A stretch of DNA of 64,000 nt from an uncultured Burkholderiaceae bacterium (GCA_944390675.1 CALXQR010000005.1:62001-126000); one strand, 5' to 3'. Numbered from the stretch's first letter, positions 55,260 through 64,000 are shown. Translations and numbers: made by a program. The notes: generated from the letters alone by a model not told the origin.

Positions 55260-56594
55260 TCAGATGCCGGAAAGCAGTACCGTCAGAACAAGGATCGGCG
55301 CGAAAATCGCGATGCTCCAGCGAAGCACGGTATAGACCGTTTCACTATGAAGGTGTGACTTGTCACCGGAGATAAAGGGCTTAATTTGCGGCCAAGCAAT
55401 CCAACTTGACAAAATGGCGATCATCAAGCCGCCGATGGGCAGACTGATATTGCTTGTGAGGTAATCGACCCAATCAAAGAATGTTTTTCCAAGCCACTTG
55501 CTGTCGGCAAGGGGGCCAAAGGACAGGGCGCTGAATGAGCCTACAAACAAGAGGCCCACCGTGGTGACCACAACCGCTTTGGGGCGGCTCCAACCCCACT
55601 CATCGTGCAGGAACGCCACATCGATTTCAAGCATGGAAACCGAACTCGTAATTGCGGCAACGAGCAGGCATGCGTAGAACGTAATTGCAAAGAAATTCCC
55701 CAAGGGCATCTGCGCGAAAATCGCGGGCATGGTGACAAAGGTGAGACCGGGGCCGGCGCTTGGATCCAATCCGAACGCAAAGACAGCGGGCATCACCATC
55801 AGTGCGCCCAAAAGCGAACTGACGATCGTGAGAAAGGCGATCCAGGCAGAAGACCCGATCAGGTCTACTTTGCTGTCCAAATAGCTGCCGTAAGTGAGCA
55901 TGCAGCCGCTTCCCAAACAAAGTGAGAAGAACGTAAAACCCATGGTGGAAAGCAACGCGTCGAAAGTGAACGCGTCCGGATTCCAGTCAAAGAGGTATTT
56001 GATGCCGTCAATGGCGCCCGGCAGAAAAAGCGAGCGCACAATGATGATGATCATAAGAATGAAAAGCAGGGGCATGAGCACTTTGGAGAGGCGTTCAATG
56101 CCGCTGCTCACGCCATAGGCGACCACCCAGGCGGTGATAATGAGAAAGAGGGCTTGATAGCCGATGGCCAATTCCGGATCGCCCGAAATTGATGCAAAAT
56201 GCGCGCCAAGCTGCGCTTGGTCAGCGACAAGTCCTGAGCCCAAGCAGGCATTAACAAAATAAGCAATCGTCCAGCCGCCGATGGCCGAGTAAAAGCTCAG
56301 AATCAAAAATCCGGTGATCACACCCAAGTAGCCTGCTCGGCCCCAATGTTTACCGCCCAGTTTGCGGAAAGCCGTGACAATGCAGCCCGCGCCCGCGCGG
56401 CCCACCGTGAGTTCTGCGATCAACAAAACCAATCCGATGGAAAAGGTCAGCACGATAAACGGGAAAAGAAAGGCTGAGCCGCCGTTTGAGCCGACTAAAT
56501 AGGGGAATTTCCAAATGGCGCCCAGTCCCACTGCGGCGCCTGCGCTCGCAAGGACAAAACCCAGTCGGGAACCCCATGTTGATCTTTCTGCCAT
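55260..56594 (-). CDS. NSS-family sodium-dependent amino acid symporter (copy 3)
   Basis: From the ATG at 56594 (MAERSTWGSRLGF) the protein has 444 residues; a start at 56630 is less likely. It shares the TM1 core GLGAIWKFPY with the other two copies but reads LVGSNGGSAF after it. It also has the FALDPSAGPGLTFVTMPAIFAQMPLG-type stretch in the middle. With copies 1 and 2 it flanks the TrpXYZ-like importer, so four amino-acid uptake systems lie within 7.5 kb. Confidence 0.9.
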   Translation of the reverse strand: MAERSTWGSRLGFVLASAGAAVGLGAIWKFPYLVGSNGGSAFLFPFIVLTFSIGLVLLIAELTVGRAGAGCIVTAFRKLGGKHWGRAGYLGVITGFLILSFYSAIGGWTIAYFVNACLGSGLVADQAQLGAHFASISGDPELAIGYQALFLIITAWVVAYGVSSGIERLSKVLMPLLFILMIIIIVRSLFLPGAIDGIKYLFDWNPDAFTFDALLSTMGFTFFSLCLGSGCMLTYGSYLDSKVDLIGSSAWIAFLTIVSSLLGALMVMPAVFAFGLDPSAGPGLTFVTMPAIFAQMPLGNFFAITFYACLLVAAITSSVSMLEIDVAFLHDEWGWSRPKAVVVTTVGLLFVGSFSALSFGPLADSKWLGKTFFDWVDYLTSNISLPIGGLMIAILSSWIAWPQIKPFISGDKSHLHSETVYTVLRWSIAIFAPILVLTVLLSGI

Positions 56595-56662
56595 AAAAAA
56601 CCTATGCGTTATTTGGACGTTGCCAAACAAATTAATCTGATTGGTCCATTTTAGCTACAAAA

Positions 56663-56692
56663 ACCAACCGGGGCAGGCGCCCCGGTTGTCTC
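56663..56692 (-). terminator. Terminator after relA/spoT
   Basis: AACCGGGGC, a short loop and GCCCCGGTT, followed on the minus strand by GGTTTTTG. Confidence 0.8.
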
Positions 56693-56711
56693 TTGGACTG
56701 ATTTTGAAAAA

Positions 56712-58973
56712 TTAGAAAGAAGATTCAAAACGGCGTTTCACGTCTTTGACGTTAGAAACCTGTTTGATGCTTCTCATGACGCGCATCAATTGAATGCGAT
56801 TGTCAACCTGCACCAAAAGCTGAAGTTCCGGATCGTTGAGATCATCCGGAATATTCATGCCGACAATGGATGCGCCTTCTTGAGCCACCGCTTGCGTGGC
56901 TTGCATAATGGCCGGACGGATGTCGTTGACCTTAACGTCAATAGGCACGGTGAAGTGCGCGTTGGGATTGTCGGCCCAAGAGGCGTCTTCCCAGCGCTCG
57001 GCGTTATTGTTGCGGCCTTGCTGCGCGTGAATGCAGCTTGCCCGGTGTACGGTGAGACCGTGCCCGGCGCGCTCAAACACGCAAATATCATCGCCCCAGA
57101 CCGGGTGACAGCAGCGTGCGATCTGAGCGGCCTGGCGCTTGCCGTTAACGGTCACCTCAATACCGCCGTCTTGTTTGGCGGGTTCATTTTCTTCTTCAGA
57201 CAAAGCTTGCAGACGGTGCAATATCACGACAAAACTTGCTTTGCCTGAGCCCACAAGAGCGTAAAGCGAAGCGCGAGAATCCACGTCGTTTTCCTTCATA
57301 ACCGTCATCCACACATCATCAGAGACGGCATCAAGAGAAAAGTCTGCTTTTTGCGCTTCTTCTTCAAGCACTTTGTGGCCGATTTTGACGGCACTGTCAA
57401 AATCAAGTGAGCGCAAATATTGACGGACTTCTGCGCGGGCTTTGCCGCTTCTGACAAAGCCTAACCAACGGGGATCGGGGTGAGAGAGCGAGCTCGTGGC
57501 AATTTCCACCATGTCGCCATTGGCTAATTTGGTGTCAATGTCGCTCACCTGACCGTTGATGCGGCACTCGCGCACATGATTGCCCACGTCCGAGTGGATC
57601 TGGTAGGCAAAGTCAATCGGCGTGCAATCCTGAGGCAAAGAAATGATCTTGCCTTTCGGAGTGAAAACATAAATGCGGTCGGGGAAAAGATCCGCTTTGA
57701 TGTTTTCATAAAATTCGCTCGTATCGGACGATTTTTGCTGCAAGTCCAAAAGCGACTGCAGCCAAGCGTGTGTGAGCGTTTGAATATCGCTTTCGCTGCC
57801 GCGATTGAGCCAGTGCGTGAGAATGCCCTGCTCGGCGATGTCATTCATCTTTTCGGTGCGGATTTGAAATTCCACAGGGGTGCCGGAGGGACCGATCACG
57901 GTGGTGTGAAGGCCTTGGTAGCCATTGCTCTTCGGAATGGCGATAAAGTCTTTAAAGCGCGACTGCACGGGCTTGTACATCATGTGCAGTGCGCCCAGCG
58001 TTCTGTAGCAGTCTTCCCGCGTGGTCACGATTACACGAAAACCGTAGATGTCGAAAACTTCCGAGAATGAAAGTTTTTTAATGCGCATCTGGTTATAGAT
58101 ACCGTAGCAGGTTTTTTCACGACCGAGCACGCGCCCTTTGATATGTGCGCGCTCAAGCATCTGCTTGGTGTCGTTTAAGATTTTTTCAAGAGCTGGGCGA
58201 CGGTTTTTGCGCGCAGCAATCAACTCTTTGTAAAGAACTTCGTAGCGGCGCGGGTAGTAATTTTGCAGGCACAGCTCTTGCAGCTCGCGAAATGCGTGAT
58301 TAATACCCAAGTGGTGCGCCATGGGAACGTAGATATCCAGCGTTTCCTTGGCGATACGGCGGCGCTTTTCAGGGCGCATGACGCCGAGCGTTCTCAAGTT
58401 GTGCAAGCGGTCAGCGAGTTTCACCAAGATAACACGTACGTCCTTACTCATGGCAAGGAGCATTTTTTTGAAGCTTTCAGCTTGAGCGATTTCGTTTGAT
58501 GAGAACTTCAGCTTATCGAGCTTTGAGACACCGTCAACAATTTCTGCGGTGATGGTGCCGAATTTTTTAGCCATCTCATTTTTCGAGTGACCGGTGTCTT
58601 CAAGCACATCGTGCATCAGACCGGCTTGAATGGCCGCGCAGTCCAAATGCCATTCAGCAAGAATACTGGCAACGGCAATCGGGTGTGTGATGTAGGGTTC
58701 GCCGGACTTGCGGAATTGTCCCAAATGCGCGTCGTCGGCGTAGCGATAGGCTTCCTTGATTCGTTCAAGATCAGCCAGACTCATGTATTTGGAGCAGATG
58801 TCGATTAAAGAAGCCGCGGTGGCGATGCCGGCTTTTTTGGGCGCAGTCATGAGCGGCAGCTCTGGCTGATCGTCTTTATGAACGGGAGCCGGGTTGTTTT
58901 CGCCTTTTAACACAGATTGACGAATCGAGGCGAGAATGTCGGTCGAACCGGTCTGAAGATATTTGGGTACCAT
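56712..58973 (-). CDS. spoT: Bifunctional (p)ppGpp synthetase/hydrolase
   Basis: The start is the ATG at 58973 after GAGGTG, giving MVPKYLQTGS and 753 residues. Domains in order: HD hydrolase (YITHPIAVASILAEWH, then GLMHDVLEDT), RelA/SpoT synthetase (GFRVIVTT, RFKDFIAIPKSNGYQGLHT), TGS (DRIYVFTPKGKIISLP), a zinc-finger-like CCHP region and a C-terminal ACT domain. The intact HD and the RFKD signature point to an enzyme that both makes and breaks the alarmone. rpoZ and gmk lie just upstream on the same strand, the usual gmk-rpoZ-spoT order. Confidence 0.95.
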   Translation of the reverse strand: MVPKYLQTGSTDILASIRQSVLKGENNPAPVHKDDQPELPLMTAPKKAGIATAASLIDICSKYMSLADLERIKEAYRYADDAHLGQFRKSGEPYITHPIAVASILAEWHLDCAAIQAGLMHDVLEDTGHSKNEMAKKFGTITAEIVDGVSKLDKLKFSSNEIAQAESFKKMLLAMSKDVRVILVKLADRLHNLRTLGVMRPEKRRRIAKETLDIYVPMAHHLGINHAFRELQELCLQNYYPRRYEVLYKELIAARKNRRPALEKILNDTKQMLERAHIKGRVLGREKTCYGIYNQMRIKKLSFSEVFDIYGFRVIVTTREDCYRTLGALHMMYKPVQSRFKDFIAIPKSNGYQGLHTTVIGPSGTPVEFQIRTEKMNDIAEQGILTHWLNRGSESDIQTLTHAWLQSLLDLQQKSSDTSEFYENIKADLFPDRIYVFTPKGKIISLPQDCTPIDFAYQIHSDVGNHVRECRINGQVSDIDTKLANGDMVEIATSSLSHPDPRWLGFVRSGKARAEVRQYLRSLDFDSAVKIGHKVLEEEAQKADFSLDAVSDDVWMTVMKENDVDSRASLYALVGSGKASFVVILHRLQALSEEENEPAKQDGGIEVTVNGKRQAAQIARCCHPVWGDDICVFERAGHGLTVHRASCIHAQQGRNNNAERWEDASWADNPNAHFTVPIDVKVNDIRPAIMQATQAVAQEGASIVGMNIPDDLNDPELQLLVQVDNRIQLMRVMRSIKQVSNVKDVKRRFESSF

Positions 58974-59047
58974 GCAGCACCTCTTGAGAGACTCGCCTCT
59001 GCCTGCAATAGTTTTTCTATTAATACGCGGCAAGCAGAAGTTCAGAA

Positions 59048-59093
59048 ACAAAAAAGCGAAGCGGGGCCGCGGCCGTCACTTCGCTTTCGTTTA
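59048..59093 (-). terminator. Hairpin between rpoZ and spoT
   Basis: AAAGCGAAG (59053-59061) and CTTCGCTTT (59079-59087) pair across a GC-rich loop; six T follow on the minus strand. It may limit read-through from rpoZ into spoT. Confidence 0.65.
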
Positions 59094-59098
59094 AAGCA

Positions 59099-59302
59099 TT
59101 AAGAAATGCGCTTGAACATTTCATCCTTGGTGATCGCGCCTTCGGCAATTTCGCGAAGGGCCAACACAGTGGGCTTATCCTTGGCGTCAATGCGGGCAAC
59201 CGCACCGGAGGAAAGCTGACGGGCACGCTGAGCGGCCGCCAATACCAATTCAAAGCGGTTATGGATTTTTTTCAAGCAATCTTCAACAGTTACACGAGCC
59301 AT
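59099..59302 (-). CDS. rpoZ: RNA polymerase omega subunit
   Basis: The 67-residue protein [13 protein letters not shown] with [15 protein letters not shown] is a standard omega subunit, which helps assemble RNA polymerase and takes part in ppGpp binding. It lies 39 bases after gmk and before spoT, as in most Proteobacteria. Confidence 0.96.
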   Translation of the reverse strand: MARVTVEDCLKKIHNRFELVLAAAQRARQLSSGAVARIDAKDKPTVLALREIAEGAITKDEMFKRIS

Positions 59303-59341
59303 ATTGGGTCTTTAAAAAATAAAAATAAACACACACCCGCT

Positions 59342-59977
59342 TTAATTCAAAAGCGGAATGCCTAAATGTTTGAACGTTTCACGTTCGCGAACCGCTTGAG
59401 TTTTAAAACTCAAACGCGAAGCGCGCACAATCGCGATTAAATCCTGCGTTGCGCGCTCAAAATCATCGTTAATTATAACGTAGTCGAACTCTCCCGCATG
59501 CACCATTTCTGCGCCTGCTCCTGCCAAGCGTCTGGCGATGACCTCATCGGAGTCGGTTGCACGCTTGTTGAGTCGAGCGCGAAGCGCTTCGACCGAGGGC
59601 GGCAGAATGAAAACACCGACAACATCCGGGAAAAGCCGTTTAACCTGCAAGGCGCCCTGCCAATCGATTTCTAAAAGCACGTCGTGGCCCAGTTCGAGCT
59701 CTTGGGCGATCCATTTTTTAGATGTGCCGTAATAATTTCCGTGCACATAGGCCCATTCAAGGAAAGCATTTTCTTCCTTGAGCGCTTCGAACTCTTCGAC
59801 GGAGACAAAGTGGTATTCACGGCCATTTACCTCGCCCGGACGCGGCGCACGCGTGGTATGCGAAATCGATAAATGCACCGTCGGATCGGCTTTAAGCAGG
59901 GCCGCCACCAACGATGATTTGCCTGCTCCGGAAGGAGCGGTTACCAAAAACAAACGACCGGCTTTTTGATCTAGCAT
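59342..59977 (-). CDS. gmk: Guanylate kinase
   Basis: Gmk phosphorylates GMP to GDP. The 211-residue protein has the P-loop APSGAGKSSL near 14-23, SHTTRAPRPGEVNGREYHFV, and GMP-binding LEIDWQGALQVK. It is the first gene of gmk-rpoZ-spoT, linking GTP supply with alarmone control. Confidence 0.96.
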   Translation of the reverse strand: MLDQKAGRLFLVTAPSGAGKSSLVAALLKADPTVHLSISHTTRAPRPGEVNGREYHFVSVEEFEALKEENAFLEWAYVHGNYYGTSKKWIAQELELGHDVLLEIDWQGALQVKRLFPDVVGVFILPPSVEALRARLNKRATDSDEVIARRLAGAGAEMVHAGEFDYVIINDDFERATQDLIAIVRASRLSFKTQAVRERETFKHLGIPLLN

Positions 59978-60001
59978 AGAGAGCCTCTCGAGTTAATGGA
60001 C

Positions 60002-60640
60002 TTATTTTAGCGAATGTTCGCCAAAGAGATTGATGCCGAAGCGGGCAAGAAGCTCGCACGTTTCGTAGACAGGTAAGCCCATGATGCCGCTGTAGGAGCC
60101 TTCAATTTTTTTTATAAAAGCGCCTGCCAAACCCTGAATTCCGTAACCGCCCGCTTTGTCGTACGGTTCAGCTAAGCGCACATAAGCGGCGATTTCTTCT
60201 TCAGTAAGTTCTTTGAAATAGACTTTGGAGACGCTCACGGCCGTGAGAAGATTGTCTTTATTGGTTCCCACACAGACGGCCGTGCGAACTTCATGCTCGC
60301 TTCCGGAAAGCGATCTCAAGAATGCCTTGGCTTGTTTCTCGTCATCAGGCTTGCCAAGTAGTTGTCCTTGAGCGATGACTGTGGTGTCGGCAGACAAAAC
60401 CGGCAAGACAGGACGCTTTTCGTGTTGAATTTTTTCAAAAGCAATGAGGGCTTTTTCCTGAGCGATTCTTACCACATAGTCTTCAGGCGCTTCACCCGGT
60501 AGCTGAACTTCATCGCCTTGAAAGTTTCGAAGCGTGTGATCATTGCTTGCGAGAATGACAGGGCGAAAGCCCAGCTGTTCAAGAATTTCTTTTCTTCTCG
60601 GGCTTTTCGAAGCAAGATAAAAAGTATTGGATGCGGGCAT
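60002..60640 (-). CDS. maf: Maf-family nucleotide pyrophosphatase
   Basis: Maf proteins hydrolyse dTTP, UTP or modified nucleotides and prevent their use in nucleic acids. The 212-residue protein has LASKSPRRKEIL near 8-19, the metal and catalytic region LSADTTVIAQG, and YGIQGLAGAFIKKIEGSYSGIMGLP near 167-191. It is followed upstream by rlmH and rsfS genes on the same strand. Confidence 0.94.
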   Translation of the reverse strand: MPASNTFYLASKSPRRKEILEQLGFRPVILASNDHTLRNFQGDEVQLPGEAPEDYVVRIAQEKALIAFEKIQHEKRPVLPVLSADTTVIAQGQLLGKPDDEKQAKAFLRSLSGSEHEVRTAVCVGTNKDNLLTAVSVSKVYFKELTEEEIAAYVRLAEPYDKAGGYGIQGLAGAFIKKIEGSYSGIMGLPVYETCELLARFGINLFGEHSLK

Positions 60641-60652
60641 TCTGTATTCCGA

Positions 60653-61120
60653 TTAAGCGCGATGATAAGGGTGATTGGTGAGAATGCTGAACGCTCGGTA
60701 GATTTGCTCGGCAAGCATCACTCGAGCCATTGCGTGAGGCAGTGTCATTGAAGAGAGCCTCAGCATCATGCGGGCTTCGGATTTTAACTGCGGATCCAGG
60801 CCGTCGGCGCCGCCGATGATAAAGCAAAGCGACTCGCCCGCGTCACGCCAAGCGCGGACTTTTTGAGCGAATTGCTCCGTGGCGAGATCTTTGCCCCGTT
60901 CATCCATGGCGATGATGAGGCTATTGTGCGGGATAGCCGCTCGGATGCGCTCGGCTTCAATTTTCATGATGTTGGCCGTGCTTTGACCGGCACGAAGTTC
61001 GGGCTTCACGGCTTTAATGGTGACATTCCAATCTTTAGGAAAGCGTCCTAAATAATCTTCCACAGCGCTGTCGGCCCATGCCGGCTGCCGCAGTCCAACG
61101 GCGACAATCGTAATCTTCAT
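60653..61120 (-). CDS. rlmH: 23S rRNA pseudouridine 1915 N3-methyltransferase
   Basis: RlmH methylates pseudouridine 1915 of 23S rRNA on the 70S ribosome. The start is the ATG at 61120, giving MKITIVAVGLRQP and 155 residues; the longer frame has an unrelated N-terminus. The SPOUT knot motifs are FIIGGADGLD and LPHAMARVMLAEQIYRAFSI. There is no clear ribosome site; its start is 41 bases after the rsfS stop. rsfS-rlmH neighbours are usual. Confidence 0.95.
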   Translation of the reverse strand: MKITIVAVGLRQPAWADSAVEDYLGRFPKDWNVTIKAVKPELRAGQSTANIMKIEAERIRAAIPHNSLIIAMDERGKDLATEQFAQKVRAWRDAGESLCFIIGGADGLDPQLKSEARMMLRLSSMTLPHAMARVMLAEQIYRAFSILTNHPYHRA

Positions 61121-61161
61121 GAGGAGATTCGGGCCGCTGATTGCGGCCCGCTGGCAAATGG

Positions 61162-61596
61162 TTAATCGTTGACGATTTTCACCGTCTTGCCGCGCACGAC
61201 ACGCGGACGCTTGGGAGCGGTCTTCGTGGTTTCTTTCTTTTCTTCCTTGTCGGAAGCAAGTTTGATATTGACTTTCTTGCCGCCCCAAACTTCTTCGAGG
61301 TTGTAATACTCGCGCATTGCCGGCTGAAGAATGTGCACGATCGCCTGATCGCAGTCAACCAATACCCATTCGCCGGTGTCGGTGCCTTCCATGCCGATCA
61401 CGTCGCCGCCCGCTTCCTTAACCTCATGGCTGACGTTGTAGCCTAAAGCGCGCGTTTGACGGTTGGAAGAACCCGTCGCGATGATGACGCGTTCAAATTC
61501 CGTGGTCAGGTGTTTGGTGTTGTAAACGACGATGTCCTGAGCTTTGACATCTTCTAATGCATCAACAATTACGCGTTGTAATTTGCGAATGTCCAT
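61162..61596 (-). CDS. rsfS: Ribosome silencing factor
   Basis: RsfS binds L14 and keeps ribosomal subunits apart in slow growth. The 144-residue protein has the core KAQDIVVYNTKHLT, VIATGSSNRQTRALGYNV and DTGEWVLVDCDQAIVHIL. It also has a basic C-terminal tail (KKETTKTAPKRPRVVRG) longer than in E. coli. It lies between nadD and rlmH, the usual order. Confidence 0.95.
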   Translation of the reverse strand: MDIRKLQRVIVDALEDVKAQDIVVYNTKHLTTEFERVIIATGSSNRQTRALGYNVSHEVKEAGGDVIGMEGTDTGEWVLVDCDQAIVHILQPAMREYYNLEEVWGGKKVNIKLASDKEEKKETTKTAPKRPRVVRGKTVKIVND

Positions 61597-61640
61597 AAAT
61601 TATTTCTCTTGTCAGTGGTTTTGTTATAAAAAAAATTGTA

Positions 61641-62249
61641 TCAGTCTTTCGAATTCGGTTCTGCAAGCAAAAGATCAATAACTTTCGGAGCAAGCATTGA
61701 TGAAAGTTTTGCAGCATCAATCGGTCTTTGCCTCAAAATTTCACGCACTCGGCTCGATGTGATGTCAAGCGCGGGCATGTCCAGATTGACAATATCAATG
61801 CCAGATTGAGCGACATAGGCTTGAACCTCTTCGTTAGCTACAAGCCGTTGGCCGTTTCTGGAGAAAACAACCAAATGAACAAAATTAAAAATGGATTGCC
61901 AATCTTTCCAAGTATGAAAGTTTTCCCATTGATCCGCGCCGATCAAATAAAAGCGCTCGTCATTTGGGTATTGACGAGCCAACTCTTTGACTGTGTCGAT
62001 GGAATATGAAAGACCGCTTCGGGAAAGCTCGCGGGTGTCAATAGCCATGCGAGGTTCGTTGACAATAGTTTGTTCGATGCTTTTAATGCGAAGCGACTCG
62101 GCAAGCAGCTCCTGCGGATCTTTTTGCCAGGGGTTGGCCGGAAGCCACCAAAGCTTATCGAGCTTTAGCGCGCAAAGCGCCTGCTGAGCCAACGCGAGGT
62201 GGCCCAGATGCGCAGGGTTGAATGTTCCGCCGAAAAAGCCTAGCCGCAT
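61641..62249 (-). CDS. nadD: Nicotinate-nucleotide adenylyltransferase
   Basis: NadD makes deamido-NAD from nicotinate mononucleotide and ATP. The 202-residue protein has the nucleotidyl-transferase motif GTFNPAHLGHL near 8-18 and the C-terminal SSRVREIL. The ATG directly follows the T-run of the purD terminator and has no clear ribosome site. It begins the nadD-rsfS-rlmH-maf run. Confidence 0.95.
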   Translation of the reverse strand: MRLGFFGGTFNPAHLGHLALAQQALCALKLDKLWWLPANPWQKDPQELLAESLRIKSIEQTIVNEPRMAIDTRELSRSGLSYSIDTVKELARQYPNDERFYLIGADQWENFHTWKDWQSIFNFVHLVVFSRNGQRLVANEEVQAYVAQSGIDIVNLDMPALDITSSRVREILRQRPIDAAKLSSMLAPKVIDLLLAEPNSKD

Positions 62250-62253
62250 ATGA

Positions 62254-62290
62254 AAAAAGCGGGAAGGGGAGGACCTTCCCGCTTAAATCT
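62254..62290 (-). terminator. Terminator after purD
   Basis: AAGCGGGAAGG and CCTTCCCGCTT pair over 11 bases with a short loop; six T follow on the minus strand and run into the nadD start. Confidence 0.85.
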
Positions 62291-62297
62291 AAAAGGA

Positions 62298-63575
62298 TTA
62301 TTTCATCGCGCGGTAGCCGATATCGGAACGATATTGCATACCGTCAAAGTGCACTTCACGCACGCCTTCATAGGCAATGCGTGCCGCTTCTTTTACCGTT
62401 TCGCCCAAACCCACAACGCAGAGCACACGGCCGCCGGAGACAACCGTTTTGCCGGCATCGGCTTTGGTGCCAGCGTGGAATACGTGCAGACTGTCGGTGT
62501 CTGTCGGCAAAGAGGTGATTTCTGCGCCTTTTTCAGGCTTCACAGGGTAGCCGCGGGCTGCGCAGACAACGCCAAGCGCCACGCGCTTATCCCATTGCGC
62601 TTGCACCGTATCGAGATGCCCGTCAATGGCGGCTTCCACCATGTCAACGAACGAGGAATTCAAGCGGCTCATAATTGGCTGCGTTTCTGGGTCGCCCATG
62701 CGGCAGTTAAATTCCAGCGTCTTAACGTTGCTGCGGCCGTTTTGGTCACGGTCAATCATTAAGCCCGCATAGAGGAAACCGGTAAAGGGGATGCCGTCAT
62801 CGGCCATGCCCTGCACCGTCGGGCGAATGATTTCGCGCATCACCTGTTCGTGAATTTCAGGCGTGACAACCGGTGCGGGAGAGTAAGCGCCCATGCCGCC
62901 CGTGTTGGGGCCTTCGTCTCGGTCAAGCAGACGTTTGTGGTCTTGGCTGGAAGCCATCGGCAAAATGTTTTTGCCATCGACCATGACAATGAAGCTGGCT
63001 TCTTCACCCTTGAGGAAATCTTCGATCACGACACGTGCGCCGGCAGCGCCAAACGCATTGCTCTCGAGCATGCTGTCAATGGCCGCGTGCGCCTCTTCAA
63101 GCGTCATCGCGACAATGACACCTTTGCCGGCGGCTAAGCCGTCAGCTTTGATGACAATGGGTGCGCCCTTGCGGTCAATATAAGCGTGCGCAGCAGCGGC
63201 ATCTGTGAATGTTTCGTAATCAGCCGTCGGCACGCCGTGGCGCTTCATGAAGGCTTTAGCGAAATCTTTTGAGCTTTCCAATTGAGCGGCGGCTTTGGTC
63301 GGTCCAAAGATCTTAAGGCCTCGGCTGCGGAAGTGATCAACAATGCCAGCGGCTAAAGGAGCTTCCGGTCCGACAACCGTGAAACGGATGTCGTTCGTGG
63401 CGGCAAAGTCAGCCAAACGGTCAATGTCGTTTTCGGCAAGATTGACCAGTTTGGGAGTCAAAGCGGTGCCGGCGTTGCCCGGAGCAACGTAAACGGTCTC
63501 AACCCTTGCGTCCTGCGCCAAGCGCCAAGCGATCGCGTGTTCACGACCGCCGCTGCCAACAACGAGAATTTTCAT
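62298..63575 (-). CDS. purD: Phosphoribosylamine-glycine ligase
   Basis: PurD joins glycine to phosphoribosylamine in purine synthesis. The 425-residue protein has the N-terminal MKILVVGSGGREHAIAW motif, the ATP-grasp core with RVVIEDFLKGEEAS and the family signature RMGDPETQPIMSRL. The start has GGAGGAG. It follows the yebC gene by 27 bases and ends at a strong terminator. Confidence 0.97.
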   Translation of the reverse strand: MKILVVGSGGREHAIAWRLAQDARVETVYVAPGNAGTALTPKLVNLAENDIDRLADFAATNDIRFTVVGPEAPLAAGIVDHFRSRGLKIFGPTKAAAQLESSKDFAKAFMKRHGVPTADYETFTDAAAAHAYIDRKGAPIVIKADGLAAGKGVIVAMTLEEAHAAIDSMLESNAFGAAGARVVIEDFLKGEEASFIVMVDGKNILPMASSQDHKRLLDRDEGPNTGGMGAYSPAPVVTPEIHEQVMREIIRPTVQGMADDGIPFTGFLYAGLMIDRDQNGRSNVKTLEFNCRMGDPETQPIMSRLNSSFVDMVEAAIDGHLDTVQAQWDKRVALGVVCAARGYPVKPEKGAEITSLPTDTDSLHVFHAGTKADAGKTVVSGGRVLCVVGLGETVKEAARIAYEGVREVHFDGMQYRSDIGYRAMK

Positions 63576-63602
63576 GGAAACTCCTCCGAGTAAGGGAAGT
63601 AA

Positions 63603-64000
63603 TTAGTCAAAAACAGCCGTGGTGTAAACCTGCTGAACGTCGTCGAGGTCTTCGAGCGCATCGATCAAACGCTGCATGCGCTCGGCATCTTCGCCGCTCA
63701 ATTCGGTTTCGTTCAAAGCCTTCATCGTCACTTCGGCCATTTCAGGCTTCATGCCGGCCTTTTCAAAGGCTTCGTTGACAGCTTCAAAAGCTTGCGGATC
63801 GCAAGTCACTTCAATGCCGCCTTCGTCGTCAACGATCACATCGTCGGCGCCCGCGTCAAGCGCGACAGCCATCACGTCATCTTCAGTGGCCGTGCCGGGG
63901 GCAAAAAGGAATTGACCGCAGTGCTTAAACATAAAGGACACAGAGCCTTCGGCGCCGAGATTGCCGCCGTTTTTGCTTAAGATGTGACGAACATCGGCGA
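63603..64000 (-). CDS. YebC/PmpR-family protein, N-terminal part outside the window
   Basis: The frame is open to the window end; an apparent start at 63941 is internal, because [18 protein letters not shown], a family motif, lies upstream of it. The visible C-terminal 132 residues have [24 protein letters not shown] and the [14 protein letters not shown] end. YebC-like proteins act in translation of proline stretches or as regulators. purD follows on the same strand. Confidence 0.92.
   Translation of the reverse strand, partial: ADVRHILSKNGGNLGAEGSVSFMFKHCGQFLFAPGTATEDDVMAVALDAGADDVIVDDEGGIEVTCDPQAFEAVNEAFEKAGMKPEMAEVTMKALNETELSGEDAERMQRLIDALEDLDDVQQVYTTAVFD

Overview
The window looks like chromosomal DNA of a Betaproteobacterium, most likely a gut member of the Burkholderiales in the Sutterella/Parasutterella group. 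This is inferred from gene content, not from a database match. The pointers are: yajC-secD-secF behind queA-tgt; a recG-oxyR pair; lapB; a one-piece tmRNA with an ALAA-type tag; a DUF2868/DUF3482 GTPase pair; and an epsilon-type fumarate reductase with aspartase and a C4-dicarboxylate transporter, as expected of an asaccharolytic anaerobe living on amino acids and dicarboxylates. Base composition is moderate. I found no phage, insertion sequence, CRISPR array or conjugation gene, so this is core genome.

Layout. 1-7 kb: end of an M20 amidohydrolase, proBA, a secreted DUF362 protein, brnQ, a radical-SAM activase-like protein. 7-11.5 kb: a Fic protein with an altered active site, tmRNA (minus), infA, lapB, htpX, and a Pro-Arg-His tRNA cluster (minus). 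11.6-17.3 kb: folP-glmM, lrgAB, then a secreted M20 peptidase followed by a secreted protein that is only an M20 dimerisation domain. 17.3-18 kb: a compact regulatory patch with a 35-residue membrane peptide gene behind an FNR-like site and, facing it, a Fur-box promoter that would make an RNA of about 245 nt ending at the same two-way terminator. 18-23.5 kb: queA-tgt and yajC-secD-secF. 23.6-33.5 kb: an orphan PheC-like binding protein, the DUF2868/DUF3482 pair, thiM-thiE, lgt, queH, a PLP-binding protein, proC, pepT.

33.7-44 kb: a 20-codon remnant of a C69 dipeptidase, then ridA-recG-oxyR (minus), then the fumarate respiration block frdA-frdB-aspA-dcu (plus). These four genes share a strong codon bias, have long hairpin-rich leaders, and the first has an FNR-like site far upstream. 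Together they would import aspartate, deaminate it to fumarate, reduce that to succinate and export it. The cytochrome b anchor (frdC) is not beside them. 44-49 kb: an MMPL-type exporter with a LolA-like partner, a coiled-coil periplasmic protein, a glycine-zipper lipoprotein, greB, tRNA-Ala and tRNA-Glu. 49-56.6 kb: three paralogous NSS sodium symporters around a TrpXYZ-like ABC importer, an amino-acid uptake island. 56.7-64 kb: a minus-strand housekeeping run of relA/spoT, rpoZ, gmk, maf, rlmH, rsfS, nadD, purD and the end of a yebC gene.

The best candidates for something undescribed are the Fur/FNR regulatory patch at 17.3-17.9 kb, the stand-alone peptidase dimerisation domain, and the leaders and missing anchor of the fumarate block.
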